8,318 nt of DNA from an uncultured Ellagibacter sp. Its GTDB lineage: Bacteria > Actinomycetota > Coriobacteriia > Coriobacteriales > Eggerthellaceae. The stretch lies in assembly GCA_934613165.1 (NCBI GenBank), contig CAKTSW010000044.1:1-8318 (forward strand), in the 5' to 3' direction. Made by a program: the position numbers and the translations under genes. Shown here piece by piece: positions 1-8,318 of this stretch (position 1 is its first letter; every line of letters starts with the position of its first letter). The notes under the pieces were generated by a model that was not told the origin of the DNA, searched no databases, and saw only the letters and a program-made list of their open reading frames with translations.

Positions 1-269
1 GGGGGAGGGCGCATGTTCGCCCGCGATGGGCGCGCCCGTTGCGTTTTCGCGCCCGCCCGTCCCCGCATATCGCCATTATTCGATAGCTTGCGTACGATGC
101 GCGCGGTTTTCGTGGTAACCTTAGAAAGATTCACGCGGCCGCATGTCGGCTGCCTTTCGGGGGGGGGTTCTCCGTCCGGTATCTCCCCGGCCGGGCCTTC
201 GCCGAAGCCAATCGCGCGTCCCGATGCGGGTTGTCGGCGCGCCAAGACTCGAGACGAAGGGAAGAACCG
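1..269. other. Upstream region without a recognisable gene
   Basis: I find no convincing gene here; short open frames are GC-driven and resemble no family. A hairpin with 7-bp arms (GGGCGCG 28-34, CGCGCCC 48-54) and a 13-base loop lies near the left edge but has no T-tract after it, so I do not call it a terminator. An AT-richer stretch at 67-85 contains a small inverted repeat, TATCG 68-72 and CGATA 81-85. A G9 tract sits at 159-167. The promoter of the downstream lipoprotein gene should lie here, but I see no good -35/-10 pair. Confidence 0.5.
159..167 (+). repeat. G9 homopolymer upstream of the lipoprotein gene
   Basis: Nine consecutive G lie about 100 bases before the ATG at 270, in probable promoter or leader sequence. 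Homopolymers of this length can change length by slippage and alter promoter spacing, but also commonly cause sequencing errors. No function can be assigned from the sequence alone. Confidence 0.8.
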
Positions 270-2075
270 ATGAAACGTAAAGGGCTTTTGGGCCTTGCGG
301 CGGCCATCGCGTGCGCGGCCTGCCTCATCGCCGGCTGCAGCAGCGCGAGCACAAGCGGCCAGTCCGCGAAGAGCGACTCCACCGAGCATCCGGTCATCAC
401 GATGAACGCACCGTACCGCAACATGTCGGAGTTCTACGACCTGGTGCACGAGAAGTACCCCGAGATCAACCTGGAAATCATCCCCTACAACGGCCAGAAC
501 TACAGCAGCTATGTGAACGACATGGCGAAAACCGACCAGCTGACCGACATCTACTTCAGAACCTATTACGTGCCGGGACGCAACGACGACGCGTCGCAGT
601 TCCTCGATTTGTCCAGCTACGACTTCACCGACGCCTACGCCCAGTCGCGCCTGCGCGAGGTCACGAGCGACGGTGCGGTCTACATGCTCCCGCTCGGCTA
701 CAACGCGCTCGGCATCACCTACAACAAGACCCTGCTCGAAAAGCACGGTTGGACCCTTCCCACCACCTTGGAGGAAATGGCCGAGCTGAAGGAAAAGGTC
801 GAGGCGGAAGGTGTCGTCTTCTGCCGCAATCAGCTGCAGTACCCCGGCTACGGCTTCCAGTACGTGTTCAACGTCCTCGACACCAGCTACGTGAGCACGC
901 TCGACGGAATCAAATGGCAAAACGCGTTCCTTTCGGGCGAGACCACGCTTAAAGACAACCCCGAGATGCTCCAAAGCATGCAGCTTCTCGCCAAGTGGCG
1001 CGATTTGGGCATCTTGAACGCCGACGGCACGCCCGACGACGACATGCAGACGCGCGCCCAGATGGCCGAGGGCAACACGCTGTTCTTGGTGGGCAACAGC
1101 AACACCCTGACCACGCAGGACGGCGCCACCGACGAATACGGCCTTATGCCCTACCTTTCCGAAGACGGCAGCCAGAACGTCTACATCCTGAACGTCAGCC
1201 GCTATGTGGGTCTGAGCAAGAGCTTGGGCGAGGCCGGCAACGAGCAGAAACTCGAAGACGCCCTGCACGTGATGGAGGTGCTTTCCACCGTGGAGGGCAT
1301 CGAGTCGCTCGACCCGACGCAGAACGCTTCGCGTCTGTCCCCGTTGAAAGACGCGACCCCGGGCGAGGACAGCTACTACGCCGACATCCTCGACGAGCTG
1401 AACAACGGTCACACGGCGAGCTTCGTGTACGCCGGTTGGGAAAACGAGGTGGTTCCCGTCGGGGAGGCGATGATTTCCTTCATCAAGGGTGAATCGACGC
1501 TCGACGACGTGATCGCCGCCATCGACGACAACCAGCATCTCATCACCGACGACGAACGCCCCAAGTTCACCACCGTCACCGAAACCATCGGGATGGACGA
1601 CTGCGCGCGCCTTGTGGGCATGTGCTTCGCCCAAGCTACGGGGTCCGAGGCGGCGCTCGTTTCCACGAATCCCTGGACGTACAACCTCGACGTCAAGGAA
1701 ATGAACAAGTACGGTGTGAGCGGGTGCTTGTTCCCCGTCGACCTTACCGACGAGCAGATCGTGTCCATCTTCCCGACCGGTTGGCGCGCCAACATCGAGA
1801 CGGTCACGCTTTCGGGCGCGCGCATCAAGGAGCTCGCCGAAACCGGCTACGACGCGAACGGCGACGGCTCGCTCGTCTTCCCATACGTCTTGGTGACGAA
1901 GGGCGGCGAGGAGCTCGACGACGACACGATGTACACCATTCCCATCTGCGGCGCTTCCGACGCCGTCAAGGCCGAGGGCAACCTCACCGACAGCGGCGTG
2001 ATGGGCCTTACCGCCGGCGAGAAGTTCTTCAGCCAGTTCGAGACGCTTTCCGCGAAAGACATCGCCTGGGAGTAG
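270..2075 (+). CDS. Solute-binding lipoprotein fused to a 5'-nucleotidase C-terminal-like domain
   Basis: This is a probable surface lipoprotein of 601 residues. I start it at ATG 270, which has the Shine-Dalgarno-like GAAGGGAAG at 256-264 and opens directly on a lipoprotein signal peptide: MKRK, a hydrophobic stretch, then the lipobox IAGC with Cys23 as lipidation site. The frame is open to 231, but that would hide the signal. Residues about 50-430 look like an ABC type-1 extracellular solute-binding protein (for example the YNALGITYNKTLLEKHGW segment). Residues about 438-601 resemble the C-terminal domain of 5'-nucleotidases: the segment FPVDLTDEQIVSIFPTG, followed by VTLSGARIKELAETG and the late LDDDTMYTIP, fits that fold. 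The metallophosphatase domain is absent, so nucleotidase activity is not expected. The kinase gene follows after 4 bases and no transporter genes are seen, so ligand sensing seems likelier than uptake. The solute-binding call is good; the C-terminal domain is family inference. Confidence 0.85.
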   Translation: MKRKGLLGLAAAIACAACLIAGCSSASTSGQSAKSDSTEHPVITMNAPYRNMSEFYDLVHEKYPEINLEIIPYNGQNYSSYVNDMAKTDQLTDIYFRTYYVPGRNDDASQFLDLSSYDFTDAYAQSRLREVTSDGAVYMLPLGYNALGITYNKTLLEKHGWTLPTTLEEMAELKEKVEAEGVVFCRNQLQYPGYGFQYVFNVLDTSYVSTLDGIKWQNAFLSGETTLKDNPEMLQSMQLLAKWRDLGILNADGTPDDDMQTRAQMAEGNTLFLVGNSNTLTTQDGATDEYGLMPYLSEDGSQNVYILNVSRYVGLSKSLGEAGNEQKLEDALHVMEVLSTVEGIESLDPTQNASRLSPLKDATPGEDSYYADILDELNNGHTASFVYAGWENEVVPVGEAMISFIKGESTLDDVIAAIDDNQHLITDDERPKFTTVTETIGMDDCARLVGMCFAQATGSEAALVSTNPWTYNLDVKEMNKYGVSGCLFPVDLTDEQIVSIFPTGWRANIETVTLSGARIKELAETGYDANGDGSLVFPYVLVTKGGEELDDDTMYTIPICGASDAVKAEGNLTDSGVMGLTAGEKFFSQFETLSAKDIAWE

Positions 2076-2079
2076 TACC

Positions 2080-4710
<2,631 letters not shown>

Positions 4711-4835
4711 AGTAAGCGCGGCGCGCTGAGGCTTTGCGGGCGGTTTGCAAGCGGTTGGCCTCAAGCGAGGGCGAGACTGCGACGGTGCGCGAATCGCGCC
4801 CCATGCACGTGGGTTGCTTGCGCGGCAACTACACG
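4711..4835. other. Intergenic sequence without recognisable content
   Basis: This is the first part of the roughly 300-base convergent interval between the kinase gene and the - strand genes. I see no gene, strong hairpin or RNA signature here. The rest of the interval holds the 27-bp tandem units, the terminator and an 88-base tail (4928-5015) after the DUF1461 gene stop, in which I also see nothing. Confidence 0.5.
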
Positions 4836-4916
4836 AAGGGCTGGCCCCAGAGCTGACGCTCTAAGGGCTGGCCTCAGAACCGATACGCAAAGGGCTGGCC
4901 CCGGAATCGCTCCGGG
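4836..4916. repeat. Three tandem 27-bp imperfect repeats
   Basis: The units begin at 4836, 4863 and 4890, an exact 27-base period. Each starts with AAGGGCTGGCC followed by CC or TC and then CAGA or CGGA; the second half of each unit is more diverged. The third unit merges into the terminator stem at 4889-4927. The right arm of that stem (GGGGCCAGCCCTT, 4914-4926) can pair not only with unit 3 but also with the start of unit 1 (perfect over 13 bases) and unit 2 (one G-U wobble), so alternative longer hairpins are possible. Confidence 0.85.
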
Positions 4917-4927
4917 GCCAGCCCTTT
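4889..4927. terminator. Bidirectional terminator hairpin between convergent operons
   Basis: A perfect 17-bp inverted repeat (4889-4905 and 4911-4927) encloses a 5-base loop, ATCGC. The stem is GC-rich, starts with AAA and ends with TTT, so it can act in both directions: for the + strand kinase transcript and for the - strand ATP-grasp/DUF1461 transcript. The terminal T run is only three bases on either strand, so termination efficiency is uncertain. Confidence 0.85.
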
Positions 4928-5015
4928 CAGGTTAAGCCGCTAACGTACGCTTTCGTGTCTCCCGGGTTTCGCGCGTGTGCCCCAACCGGCCTTGAAGAAT
5001 GCGCGGGCCGTGTGC

Positions 5016-5918
5016 TTACGCGCGACGGCACACGATGCCGCAGACGATGGACGCAAGGCTTGCGAGCACGGTCGCCCCCAGCCAGATGGCTCCCATGCCG
5101 ACCCAGAAGGGCTCGGGGTACATGGTGATGAGCAGCGAATCGGCGTCGAACACCCAGCTGCCCTGCGAGAAGAACAGGCTGTGGAACACGGCGAACAGCC
5201 CGTCGAAGTTGACGGCGGCGGCGATGCCGAGGGCTGCGAACGCGACGAGCGTCGCCGCGCCCGCAGCCACGAGCACGCTGCCGAAGGCGCGCCGCCCGAG
5301 CGAGCAGCACACGCCGACCGCGCAGAGCACGGCGGCGCAGAACACGCCGAGCACCACGGGTTCCGCCTTCGCCACTACCGCGAACACGTCGTCGAGATGG
5401 CTTACCGCCTCGGCATCGAGGACGTAGGCCTCGTCCGCTTGCGCGATGATCGCATCCGCGTGCTCTTCGGTTGGCAGCATCGTGGCGGCCTTCGAGGCGT
5501 TGCCCGCATCGGTTCCGACAGACGCCGCAAAGCCGTAGAAGGGCGTGGTCTCGGCATTCTGCGCGTAGGTCGCAAGCGGCACCTGGTCGGCTGCGGCGCA
5601 TTCGTCCCAGCGCGCAAGGTCGAGCGCGCCCGCTCCTGTGCGCCCGTCATCGGCGCAGGCGGCGTTTATCTCATACATTGCCTGGTAAAGCGCGCCCTTG
5701 TCGTTTTTATCGAACGTGTAGCGCTTGCCCGCAAGCGCCATGTCGCAAAGCTCGTCGTGGGAAAACGGCGTGCCTTCGTTCGTCGTGCCCGCGTACTTGT
5801 CGGCAAGGGCTGCCGTCGCCGAGTCGGGCACCGCCACGGCGACGAAGCCCACGGCGACGAACGTCACGGCCAAGCACAGCGCGCAGATAACGGATACGAT
5901 GCGGTTTCCCCAGCTCAC
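5016..5918 (-). CDS. DUF1461/TIGR01906 membrane protein, Lit-like lipoprotein transacylase candidate
   Basis: This is a 300-residue integral membrane protein. It starts at GTG 5918 with AAAGGTG upstream, 15 bases after the stop of the ATP-grasp gene, so the two probably share a transcript. Predicted membrane segments are at about 8-32, 185-206, 212-236 and 272-297. Family hallmarks are SHLDDV (His174) before TM2, and FHSLFF (His246) with GSWVF and ITMYPEPFW between TM3 and TM4. In Firmicutes, DUF1461/TIGR01906 proteins include Lit, which moves an acyl chain from the lipid moiety of a lipoprotein to the amino terminus of its cysteine. Two essential extracytoplasmic histidines are described for Lit and would correspond to His174 and His246. 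Lit proteins are usually about 220 residues; here the loop after TM1 is about 80-90 residues longer. The family call is good; the enzymatic role in an actinobacterium is inference. Confidence 0.85.
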   Translation of the reverse strand: MSWGNRIVSVICALCLAVTFVAVGFVAVAVPDSATAALADKYAGTTNEGTPFSHDELCDMALAGKRYTFDKNDKGALYQAMYEINAACADDGRTGAGALDLARWDECAAADQVPLATYAQNAETTPFYGFAASVGTDAGNASKAATMLPTEEHADAIIAQADEAYVLDAEAVSHLDDVFAVVAKAEPVVLGVFCAAVLCAVGVCCSLGRRAFGSVLVAAGAATLVAFAALGIAAAVNFDGLFAVFHSLFFSQGSWVFDADSLLITMYPEPFWVGMGAIWLGATVLASLASIVCGIVCRRA

Positions 5919-5933
5919 AGCTTCACCTTTCCG

Positions 5934-7316
5934 CTAGTCTTCGACCCAGACGGTCGCCGCGGTGATTCCCTTCATCGGTTTCGAGATGGTGGGGTAGGGC
6001 CCAAGGCGGCTGAACACGCCCTGGAAGCGCCCGTTGTAGCAGTAGAGGCCTTCCAAGTTGTTGTACATCGCTCCTTCGCGGTCGACCTCGCTGTCGGCGA
6101 GCTGCGCGATGCCATGGTCGGGCTCCAGCACGTGCGTCTTGTAGGGCGTGATGTAGCGCTGTACCAAAAACGGGGCACCTGCGGCGCCGTTCGCGAAGCG
6201 GTCGATGAGCTCGTCCCACTTCTCCCGCGTTTGGAAGCACCCGGCGTACACGTCGGCGGCGCCGTAGGCGTCGGTCGGCTTGATGATCCAGGCGTCTTTG
6301 TTCGCGCGGACGCTTGCCAGGTCGACCTCGTGCTCGTCGAGGTAGCGCGTTTGGGGCACGGTGCGCTCGACGAAGGCGTTTTCCTCGGGCGTCAGGAACG
6401 CGCGCGTCTTTTCGTGGAACAGCGCCTCGAAGATCTGCTTGTCGTGCACGATGTGCCCGGCGAAGCTGCCGATGAGCGCCACCTTCTCGGCGTGCACGGC
6501 TTCGATGAGCGCCTGCGACTCGTCCCAGTACTCAAGCACGTCGTTGGTGACGCAGCGCCGCCAGATGGCGTGCACGGGCTGGCCTTGCTTGTCGCGCAGC
6601 ACCTCGCCGTCGAAGGCAAGGTCGCGCACGTCGCACACGGCACACGGGTAGCCTTGCTCTTCGAAGCGCTTCGCGAACAGGTAAAACTCGTCGACGACGC
6701 CGTTTTCCAGGTAGTCGCAGATAGCGAAGCGCGGGTGTTCCACGCGCCCCTTGTAGGTGTTGTAGATGCCGATGAAGTCGGCCACCCACGAATCGAAGAG
6801 CTCGCACGCTTCCACCCGGTGGCGCCGCGCGAACTCCTTGAACGTGGCCGTGTTCTCGATCGAGTGCGTGATCTCGCGGTTCTCGTTCATGCCCGACGAC
6901 CCGTCGCCGTTGAACTCGCAGAACGCGACGTCGCCGGTTTCCTCGTCAAGGAAGATGTCGAAGCGCGCGAAGGGGAGCACCGCGTCGTAACCGCGCGGCA
7001 CCAGGATAAGCTCGGCGAGCCGCGGGTCGTAGTCGAATATGGTGCGGTAGTCGGCGTCGGCCAGGTAATGCTCGATCACCTTGCAGAGGATGCGATGCGT
7101 CGTTTCCACGGTTTCGCACATGATGTCGCGGGTGCGCGCGTCGTAAAGGCGCGGCACGAAGCTCGTCGAGACGGTTTGATGGTGCACGATCGCGGTGGAG
7201 TTCTCCATGTAGGCGTAGGCCGCCCGGCGCCCTGCGATGTCGCCGTCAAGTTCGTCCATGATGTCGAAGTATTCCTGGGTGTAAGCGCCGTTCTTCAGCT
7301 TCGAGTCGCGTTCCAT
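5934..7316 (-). CDS. Circularly permuted ATP-grasp ligase, glutathionylspermidine-synthase-like
   Basis: This is a 460-residue protein, probably cytoplasmic, of the ATP-grasp fold in circularly permuted form, as in glutathionylspermidine synthase C-terminal domains. Such enzymes join a carboxylate to an amine through an acyl-phosphate. Visible landmarks are the metal/ATP loop FCEFNGDGSSGMNEN (132-146, with Glu134 and Asn136), HDKQIFEALF (291-300), the nucleotide-binding lysine in WIIKP (343-347), LVQRYI (384-389) and MYNNLEGLYCYNGRFQG (417-433). No amidase (CHAP) domain is present, unlike bifunctional Gsp synthetase. I start at ATG 7316, preceded by AAGGGAG (complement of 7325-7331) at 8-base spacing; the frame stays open to 7589, but that would run back through the metK leader. 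The substrate is unknown. A peptide, polyamine or other amine ligation is possible. It is divergent from metK and upstream of the DUF1461 gene. Confidence 0.85.
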   Translation of the reverse strand: MERDSKLKNGAYTQEYFDIMDELDGDIAGRRAAYAYMENSTAIVHHQTVSTSFVPRLYDARTRDIMCETVETTHRILCKVIEHYLADADYRTIFDYDPRLAELILVPRGYDAVLPFARFDIFLDEETGDVAFCEFNGDGSSGMNENREITHSIENTATFKEFARRHRVEACELFDSWVADFIGIYNTYKGRVEHPRFAICDYLENGVVDEFYLFAKRFEEQGYPCAVCDVRDLAFDGEVLRDKQGQPVHAIWRRCVTNDVLEYWDESQALIEAVHAEKVALIGSFAGHIVHDKQIFEALFHEKTRAFLTPEENAFVERTVPQTRYLDEHEVDLASVRANKDAWIIKPTDAYGAADVYAGCFQTREKWDELIDRFANGAAGAPFLVQRYITPYKTHVLEPDHGIAQLADSEVDREGAMYNNLEGLYCYNGRFQGVFSRLGPYPTISKPMKGITAATVWVED

Positions 7317-7336
7317 CGGGTTTGCTCCCTTCGGCT

Positions 7337-7355
7337 CCGGCGTTCCAGACGCCGG
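7337..7355. other. Hairpin in the leader of the ATP-grasp gene
   Basis: A 7-bp perfect stem (CCGGCGT 7337-7343, ACGCCGG 7349-7355) closes a 5-base loop. On the - strand it ends 5 bases before the Shine-Dalgarno sequence of the ATP-grasp gene, where it could affect initiation. On the + strand it is followed by the T-rich GCACCTTTGTTTATT and so resembles a weak terminator, but nothing upstream on that strand needs one. Confidence 0.6.
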
Positions 7356-7387
7356 GCACCTTTGTTTATTCTGAATGTCGAACCAAA

Positions 7388-7416
7388 ATGCTACTGGGTA
7401 TGTTACAGTACCGCAA
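7388..7416 (-). promoter_or_regulatory. Possible sigma70-type promoter for the ATP-grasp gene
   Basis: Read on the - strand, TTGCGG (7416-7411) and TAGCAT (7393-7388) are separated by 17 bases. Both hexamers match the consensus only partly (3 of 6 and 4 of 6). The position, about 70 bases before ATG 7316, is sensible. I see no equally good + strand promoter for metK in this divergent region, although TATGTT at 7399-7404 could serve as a -10. Confidence 0.3.
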
Positions 7417-7426
7417 GCATAAACGA

Positions 7427-7446
7427 GGGGATCTGGCAAGATTCCC
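7427..7446 (+). other. Hairpin just 5' of the metK riboswitch
   Basis: GGGGATCT (7427-7434) can pair with AGATTCCC (7439-7446) in an 8-bp stem with one G-U pair and a GGCA tetraloop. It ends 8-11 bases before the closing helix of the aptamer. If the transcript starts upstream it would be an extra 5' stem; if not, it is only DNA of the promoter region. Confidence 0.5.
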
Positions 7447-7453
7447 GATTGCA

Positions 7454-7549
7454 TCCGTTTATCAAGAGTCGGGGGAGAGAGTTGGCTCGCCGATCCCGAC
7501 ACCAACCTGGCGAAAACGCCAAGGTGGTCCGGCCGACAACGATGAAGGA
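7454..7549 (+). promoter_or_regulatory. SAM riboswitch (SAM-I/SAM-IV clan) controlling metK translation
   Basis: The metK leader folds into a SAM aptamer. P1 pairs TTTATC 7458-7463 with GATGAA 7541-7546, and can extend by TCC 7454-7456 pairing GGA 7547-7549 with G7457 bulged. P2 pairs GTCGGG 7468-7473 with CCCGAC 7495-7500. P3 is ACC 7501-7503/GGT 7526-7528 and CC 7506-7507/GG 7523-7524 separated by the typical AA/T internal loop, then TGGCG/CGCCA with an AAAA loop. TTGGC 7482-7486 in the P2 loop can form the pseudoknot with GCCGA 7532-7536. A P4 stem as in classical SAM-I is not evident, which favours a SAM-IV or SAM-I/IV variant. The 3' strand of P1 overlaps the AAGGAGG (7545-7551) that serves metK, so ligand binding should block translation. 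Confidence 0.85.
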
Positions 7550-7557
7550 GGAGCTTC

Positions 7558-8318
7558 ATGGCCGAAGAGCATTCTACGTATCTGTTCACGTCCGAGTCCG
7601 TGACCGAAGGTCATCCGGACAAGATCTGCGATCAGATTTCCGACGCGATTCTGGACGCTATCCTGGAAAAGGAAACCGAGCTGCAAAAGCAGGGCTACGT
7701 GTCGCCGTCCGGGCAGCCCGCCGACGTCACCAAGGTGCGCTGCGCGTGCGAGACCATGACCACGACGGGCATGGTGGTCGTCGCGGGCGAGATCCGCACG
7801 CAGGCCTACGTCGACGTGCCGTCCATCGTGCGCGACGTCATCTGCGAGATCGGCTACGACCGCGCGAAGTACGGCTTCGACGGCACGACCTGCGGCGTCA
7901 TGAACGCCATCCACGAGCAGTCTCCCGACATCGCGCAGGGCGTCGACGAGTCGTTCGAGGCGCAGCACGGCGAGGCCGCCGACGAGTACGAGACGATCGG
8001 CGCGGGCGACCAGGGCATGATGTTCGGCTACGCCTGCAAGGAAACGAAGACCCTCATGCCGATGCCGATTTACCTCGCGCAGCGCATGAGCGAGCGTCTG
8101 GCGCGCGTGCGCAAGGACGGCACGCTTTCCTACCTGCGCCCCGACGGCAAGACCCAGGTTTCCGTGCGCTACGTCGACGGCAAGCCCTTGAACGTGGAAA
8201 AGGTCGTCGTGTCCACGCAGCACGCCGAAAACGTCGAGAACGACGTGCTTCGCGCCGACATCGTCGAGCACGTGATCAGGCCCGTTTTGGCCGACGAGGG
8301 CGTGGATTTGGCCGAAGG
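7558..8318 (+). CDS. metK: S-adenosylmethionine synthetase, 3' end beyond the window
   Basis: This enzyme makes S-adenosylmethionine from methionine and ATP, releasing phosphate and diphosphate, in the cytoplasm. The first 253 codons are present, about two thirds of the usual 380-400 residues. The N-terminal signature [20 protein letters not shown] contains the ATP-binding His19, Asp21 and Lys22. [10 protein letters not shown], the family signature [12 protein letters not shown] (148-159) and [10 protein letters not shown] all follow in the expected order. ATG 7558 has an optimal AAGGAGG (7545-7551), with 6 bases between. The SAM riboswitch in the leader includes this site, so product feedback on translation is expected. 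The gene is divergent from the ATP-grasp ligase. Identification is secure; nothing unusual is seen in the part present. Confidence 0.98.
   Translation, partial: MAEEHSTYLFTSESVTEGHPDKICDQISDAILDAILEKETELQKQGYVSPSGQPADVTKVRCACETMTTTGMVVVAGEIRTQAYVDVPSIVRDVICEIGYDRAKYGFDGTTCGVMNAIHEQSPDIAQGVDESFEAQHGEAADEYETIGAGDQGMMFGYACKETKTLMPMPIYLAQRMSERLARVRKDGTLSYLRPDGKTQVSVRYVDGKPLNVEKVVVSTQHAENVENDVLRADIVEHVIRPVLADEGVDLAE

Noticed and set aside
68..85. An operator at the TATCG/CGATA inverted repeat
   Set aside because: The arms are only 5 bp, no regulator is nearby and such repeats occur by chance.
231..269. A 13-residue N-terminal extension of the lipoprotein
   Set aside because: A charged extension would precede the signal peptide and spoil it; ATG 270 has a suitable ribosome site.
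13..273. An 86-codon + strand open frame at the left edge
   Set aside because: There is no good ribosome site or family resemblance. It overlaps the leader and start of the lipoprotein gene and is rich in Arg and Pro as expected of random high-GC sequence.
270..2075. An active secreted 5'-nucleotidase
   Set aside because: No metallophosphatase domain or metal-binding His/Asp motifs precede the C-terminal nucleotidase-like segment; the N-terminal part is a solute-binding fold.
4836..4916. A CRISPR array
   Set aside because: The repeats are directly adjacent with diverged second halves, no spacers of uniform length separate them, and no cas gene is present.
7317..7589. A 91-residue N-terminal extension of the ATP-grasp protein
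   Set aside because: It would cover the divergent promoter region and the riboswitch of metK; ATG 7316 has AAGGGAG at good spacing.
7462..8271. A 269-codon open frame on the - strand opposite metK
   Set aside because: It overlaps the well supported metK and its riboswitch, and shows the same shadow composition.

Overview
The window is high-GC bacterial DNA from what looks like a Coriobacteriia/Eggerthellaceae-type actinobacterium. That placement is an inference from codon use, the type of hybrid sensor kinase, the GC-rich long-stem terminator and the SAM-responsive leader in front of metK; no rRNA or other taxonomic marker is present. Five genes are supported: two on the left (+ strand), two in the middle (- strand) and the 5' two thirds of metK at the right edge (+ strand).

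Left module (270-4710, + strand). A 601-residue lipoprotein joins an ABC-type extracellular solute-binding domain to a C-terminal segment that resembles the C-terminal (nucleotide-binding) domain of 5'-nucleotidases. Four bases after its stop starts an 876-residue hybrid sensor histidine kinase with an extracytoplasmic Cache-like sensor, a kinase core, a degenerate receiver and an intact C-terminal receiver. No permease or ATPase gene is visible. The simplest reading is a signalling pair, in which the lipoprotein captures a ligand and presents it to the kinase. The kinase sensor carries a perfect ten-unit AGC (Ser10) microsatellite. G9 tracts lie upstream of the lipoprotein gene and at the last codons of the kinase gene.

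Middle (4711-7316). The kinase gene and the - strand genes converge on a short intergenic region. It holds three 27-bp tandem units, the last of which forms one arm of a perfect 17-bp terminator hairpin. On the - strand, a circularly permuted ATP-grasp ligase of the glutathionylspermidine-synthase-like type (460 aa) is followed after 15 bases by a four-TM DUF1461/TIGR01906 protein. This family includes the lipoprotein intramolecular transacylase Lit; the copy here has an unusually long extracytoplasmic loop.

Right (7317-8318). The divergent intergenic region holds two hairpins and a SAM-I/SAM-IV-clan riboswitch whose closing helix runs into the Shine-Dalgarno sequence of metK. This predicts translational feedback control of S-adenosylmethionine synthetase by its product. 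metK runs off the window.
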